Shown: positions 61,341 through 64,000 of the stretch, piece by piece
Position numbering within the stretch: position 1 is the first letter of the stretch
Layout of the letters: each line of letters opens with the position of its first letter
Assembly (NCBI RefSeq): GCF_001373415.1
Contig: NZ_CDSE01000022.1
Location: 32,852 to 96,851, forward strand
Length of the DNA: 64,000 nucleotides
From: Paenibacillus dakarensis
GTDB taxonomy: Bacteria; Bacillota; Bacilli; Paenibacillales; Paenibacillaceae
Direction: 5' to 3'
Made by a program: the position numbers and the translations under genes
Notes under the pieces: model-generated
Databases searched by the model: none
Seen by the model: only the letters and a program-made list of their open reading frames with translations
Told to the model about the DNA's origin: nothing

Positions 61341-62366
61341 TTGGCTGATTTATTTACACCTTATAATTTTAAGAACATGACACTCAAGAACAGAATCGTG
61401 ATGCCTCCAATGTGTCAATATTCCGTTCAGGCAGAGGATGGTATCCCGAATGATTGGCATTATGTCCATTATGTAAGCAGATCCGTAGGAGGTACGGGTC
61501 TTATTATTATTGAAATGACAGGAATTCATCCAGACGGACGAATTACCAATCAGGATACAGGGCTATGGCAGGATGAGCAAATTCCGGCTTTTCGGAAGAT
61601 TGTTGACGGAGTACATTCATATGGAAGCAAAATTGGTATCCAGCTTGGTCATGCAGGACGGAAAGCTCAGGATGCCGATCCATCCGTAGCTCCTTCGGCA
61701 CTTGCATTCAGTTCGCATTATAAAATACCGCGCACACTCTCTGGCAGTGAAATAGAAGAATTAATACTAGCCTTTAAAGAAAGCGCTCGCAGAGCGGTTG
61801 AAGCCGGTTTTGATACCATTGAAATTCATGGTGCGCACGGGTATCTGATTCATCAATTTCATTCGCCTCTGACCAACCAGCGAGAAGATGAATATGGCCA
61901 GGATTTGGCGCTGTTTGGTGAAAGAGTAGTAAAGGCCGTTAAGGAAGTGCTTCCGGAAGGCATGCCACTTATCATGCGTGTGTCAGCCCAGGAATATGTA
62001 GACGGCGGATATGACGTCGAATACTGTGCTAAGATTAGGGAGCGGTACAGAGACGCCGGAGTTGATATTTTTCATATAACGTCCGGCGGTGAGGGTCCGA
62101 TTGGATCTGATGGTGGCCCTAAGGCACAGCCGGGTTATCAGGTTCATCTGGCCGAATCTTTTAAACAAATGCTTAAGGTACCGGTCATCGCTGTGGGCTT
62201 GCTTGATGATTATGAAGTGGCACAAGAGGTTATCCTGTCCGGAAAAGCTGATCTTGTTGCTGTCGGAAGAGGGATGCTCCGTGATCCGTATTGGGCTGCT
62301 CATGCTTCAAAAGCACTGGATGCCGAACAGAAAGTAATCAAGCAATATGAACGTGGCTACAAGTAA
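61341..62366 (+). CDS. namA: NADPH dehydrogenase NamA (YqjM-type old yellow enzyme)
   Basis: 341-residue FMN ene-reductase acting on alpha,beta-unsaturated carbonyls. LFTPYNFKNMTLKNRIVMPP begins it; the YqjM-type active site Cys25 is in MPPMCQYSV, with the His pair in EIHGAHGYLIHQFHSPL. IQLGHAGRKAQ and VGRGMLRDPYWA bind FMN. TTG start with GGGAAGGAATG upstream. B. subtilis YqjM is induced by oxidative and electrophile stress; regulation here is not visible. Confidence 0.95.
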   Translation: MADLFTPYNFKNMTLKNRIVMPPMCQYSVQAEDGIPNDWHYVHYVSRSVGGTGLIIIEMTGIHPDGRITNQDTGLWQDEQIPAFRKIVDGVHSYGSKIGIQLGHAGRKAQDADPSVAPSALAFSSHYKIPRTLSGSEIEELILAFKESARRAVEAGFDTIEIHGAHGYLIHQFHSPLTNQREDEYGQDLALFGERVVKAVKEVLPEGMPLIMRVSAQEYVDGGYDVEYCAKIRERYRDAGVDIFHITSGGEGPIGSDGGPKAQPGYQVHLAESFKQMLKVPVIAVGLLDDYEVAQEVILSGKADLVAVGRGMLRDPYWAAHASKALDAEQKVIKQYERGYK

Positions 62367-62386
62367 ATAACTAATATTGAAATGAG

Positions 62387-62415
62387 AAGGTCCGGCGAGC
62401 TATACCGGGCCTTTT
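62387..62415 (+). terminator. Terminator of namA
   Basis: AAGGTCCGG (62387-62395) / CCGGGCCTT (62405-62413) and a T run. Confidence 0.8.
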
Positions 62416-62431
62416 TACTATTTTGTGGGTA

Positions 62432-62447
62432 TGTGAATAGAATCACA
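62432..62447. promoter_or_regulatory. Perfect Fnr/CRP consensus palindrome upstream of pyrK
   Basis: TGTGA-ATAGAA-TCACA, exact match to the TGTGA-N6-TCACA operator of Fnr/CRP-family regulators (the anaerobic Fnr in Bacillus). It lies 66 bp upstream of the pyrK start, between the namA terminator and pyrK. Confidence 0.55.
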
Positions 62448-62512
62448 GACGCTGTATCAATTTACGGGCAAAGTTAATAGGATTAGACAAAAGCAGGAGG
62501 TCTGACTAGACG

Positions 62513-63208
62513 ATGGCAACCGTGATATCGAACAAAAAAATAACAGAAGGAATCGGCCTGCTGGAAGTGGAAAGCACTCTTGGGGGAAGACCGGGACAGT
62601 TCTATATGCTTAGAGCATGGAACCATTATCCGTTACTATCACGTCCGATCAGCATTTATGATGCCGATGATAACAGTGTTCGCTTTTTATACCAGGTTGT
62701 CGGTGAAGGAACAAAACGTTTCCTTGAACTAAAACCGGGTGATGACATCCATATCGAAGGCCCCTTTGGAAACGGGTTTCCTGATGTATCGGGTAGTGTA
62801 GCATTAGTAGGTGGAGGAATTGGGATAGCGCCTTTTTACTACTTCGCAAAAACCTTATCCCATGCAGATTTGTATCTCGGTTTTAGCAAAGAGCCTTATC
62901 TGGTTGAAGATTACCGTCAGGTAAGCAGAGAGCTGTATGTTCAGGTGGGTGGAAGCATACTGGAGCAAGTTGATTTTGAAAAATACGATACGGTAATTGC
63001 CTGTGGTCCTCACGGCATGCTGAAGGCTGTACAGCAAATGCAGGAGAAGATTGGACGCGCTAACCATGTGTATGTCTCTTTAGAGAACAAGATGGCTTGC
63101 GGAATCGGCGCTTGTCTCGTTTGCAGTGTAAAGTGTAAGAATAGCCGGAAAAAAGCATGCACCGACGGCCCTGTATTTCCTGTGGAGGAGGTTTTATTCC
63201 ATGATTGA
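62513..63208 (+). CDS. pyrK: Dihydroorotate dehydrogenase (NAD+), electron transfer subunit PyrK
   Basis: 231 residues. Ferredoxin-reductase fold with FAD site [12 protein letters not shown] (~42-53), NAD region [13 protein letters not shown], and a [2Fe-2S] cluster from [13 protein letters not shown] ... KKAC near the C-terminus. Together with PyrD it forms the type 1B enzyme that oxidises dihydroorotate with NAD+ in pyrimidine synthesis. AGCAGGAGG 7-8 nt upstream. Overlaps pyrD by 8 nt. The rest of the pyr operon is not visible. Confidence 0.95.
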   Translation: MATVISNKKITEGIGLLEVESTLGGRPGQFYMLRAWNHYPLLSRPISIYDADDNSVRFLYQVVGEGTKRFLELKPGDDIHIEGPFGNGFPDVSGSVALVGGGIGIAPFYYFAKTLSHADLYLGFSKEPYLVEDYRQVSRELYVQVGGSILEQVDFEKYDTVIACGPHGMLKAVQQMQEKIGRANHVYVSLENKMACGIGACLVCSVKCKNSRKKACTDGPVFPVEEVLFHD

Positions 63209-64000
63209 TATGAGCTGCAAAATTGCAGGTGTTCATTTTAAAAATCCGGTTGTTATGGCATCGGGTACTTTTGGTTTCGGACGTGAATATGGGAAGCTTT
63301 ATAATATTGAGAATTTAGGCGGAATATGCGGTAAAGGGTTGACGCTGCTCCCGAAAGAGGGAAATGCAGGTAACCGGATGTGGGAGACTCCCTCAGGAAT
63401 GCTGAATAGCATTGGTTTGGAAAATCCGGGAATTCAATCGTTTCTGGAAGATGAATGTCCGTTCTGGGAGACACTTGACACGGTTCGGATTGCTAACCTC
63501 GGCGGAGGCTGCATTGAAGATTATGTTGCAGGTGCAATGCAGATTCAGGCAGACGAAGACAAGCGGCGTTCGCAAGGACGCTCTGCCATTGATATGATTG
63601 AATTGAATATTTCCTGTCCTAATGTAAAAGAAGGCGGTATGGCATTCGGTATTCAAACGGAAGAAGCCCGAAGAGTGGTACGTGCTGTCCGGGACGTTGT
63701 ATCTATGCCGCTTATCATCAAATTGTCTCCAGGTGCAGAGAGACTCGCCGAAATGGCACATATGTGTGAGTCAGAGGGAGCGGACGCTGTTTCATTAATC
63801 AATACTATTTCAGCCATGAAAATTGATATACGAAAGAGAAGAAGCGCATTCCGCCACGGCTATGCCGGCTTGTCAGGGCCTGCAATTAAACCGATTGCTC
63901 TCCGTATGGTGCATCAAGTAGCCCAGGCCGTAGAAATACCTATCATCGGAATCGGCGGCATTTCTTCTGGGGAAGATATTATGGAGTTTATAATGGCGGG
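63201..64000 (+). CDS. pyrD: Dihydroorotate dehydrogenase, catalytic subunit PyrD type 1B (partial at window end)
   Basis: Starts at ATG 63201 within pyrK, with TGGAGGAGG upstream, and stays open to the window end, giving ~266 of ~310 residues. FMN barrel motifs: [46 protein letters not shown] (catalytic-base region for type 1, with Cys), IIKLSPGA, and [11 protein letters not shown] at the end. The catalytic residue of class 1B is the Cys of this motif. C-terminus lies outside the window. Confidence 0.95.
   Translation, partial: MIDMSCKIAGVHFKNPVVMASGTFGFGREYGKLYNIENLGGICGKGLTLLPKEGNAGNRMWETPSGMLNSIGLENPGIQSFLEDECPFWETLDTVRIANLGGGCIEDYVAGAMQIQADEDKRRSQGRSAIDMIELNISCPNVKEGGMAFGIQTEEARRVVRAVRDVVSMPLIIKLSPGAERLAEMAHMCESEGADAVSLINTISAMKIDIRKRRSAFRHGYAGLSGPAIKPIALRMVHQVAQAVEIPIIGIGGISSGEDIMEFIMA

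Overview
The window looks like a chromosomal segment of a Paenibacillus-type low-GC Gram-positive. The grounds are the lexA / LysM-type division inhibitor / ynzC arrangement with Bacillus-type SOS boxes, strong AGGAGG-type ribosome sites, many TTG and GTG starts, Firmicute-type housekeeping proteins, and no outer-membrane genes. I saw no rRNA, tRNA, CRISPR array, transposase or phage gene. Nearly everything is core metabolism except one large accessory-looking locus at 13.8-24.4 kb.

Layout. 0-1.4 kb: SOS module (lexA partial, sosA/yneA-like, ynzC) around a dense cluster of LexA boxes. 1.4-8.2 kb: membrane protein, HAD phosphatase, YtkA-like lipoprotein, metH, RNase Z. 8.6-13.6 kb: a tightly packed seven-gene run (YutF-like phosphatase, Fpg-like glycosylase, endonuclease IV, a small receiver-like protein, thioredoxin-like protein, ABC ATPase, RlmM-like methyltransferase). 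13.8-24.4 kb: a nine-gene tad/flp-like pilus or secretion locus. 24.5-31.2 kb: ABC-F protein, degenerate response regulator, methyltransferase, NlpC/P60 hydrolase, thiamine pyrophosphokinase, TRIC-type channel, LMW phosphatase, esterase. 31.4-36.4 kb: the pyruvate dehydrogenase operon pdhABCD with strong codon bias. 36.5-42.1 kb: thyA-dfrA, gltD, topB. 42.2-50.1 kb: HAD hydrolase, ArsR-type regulator divergent from an MFS transporter, lone ABC ATPase, a lipoprotein-two-component operon, GNAT. 50.2-56.9 kb: glycogen and maltodextrin genes (glgC, glgBA, a GH13 cyclomaltodextrinase). 57.3-64 kb: fused glutamine-type ABC importer, LysM-3D wall protein, polysaccharide deacetylase, namA, pyrK and the start of pyrD.

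The most novel-looking part is the tad-like locus. It encodes a Ser/Thr kinase fused to a P-loop-less ParA/MinD fold, a CpaB-like SAF protein, two more ParA/CpaE-like proteins without a usable Walker A, a membrane-anchored CpaF/TadA ATPase that keeps its Walker A, one long protein that seems to combine TadB and TadC, and four small membrane-tethered proteins in the place of pilins. No secretin, prepilin peptidase or classic Flp pilin is seen. One promoter plus an attenuator-like hairpin precedes it and one terminator follows, so it reads as a single operon. I infer an envelope-spanning pilus or secretion machine whose assembly is linked to kinase signalling. All functional statements rest on reading motifs by eye; no database search was run.
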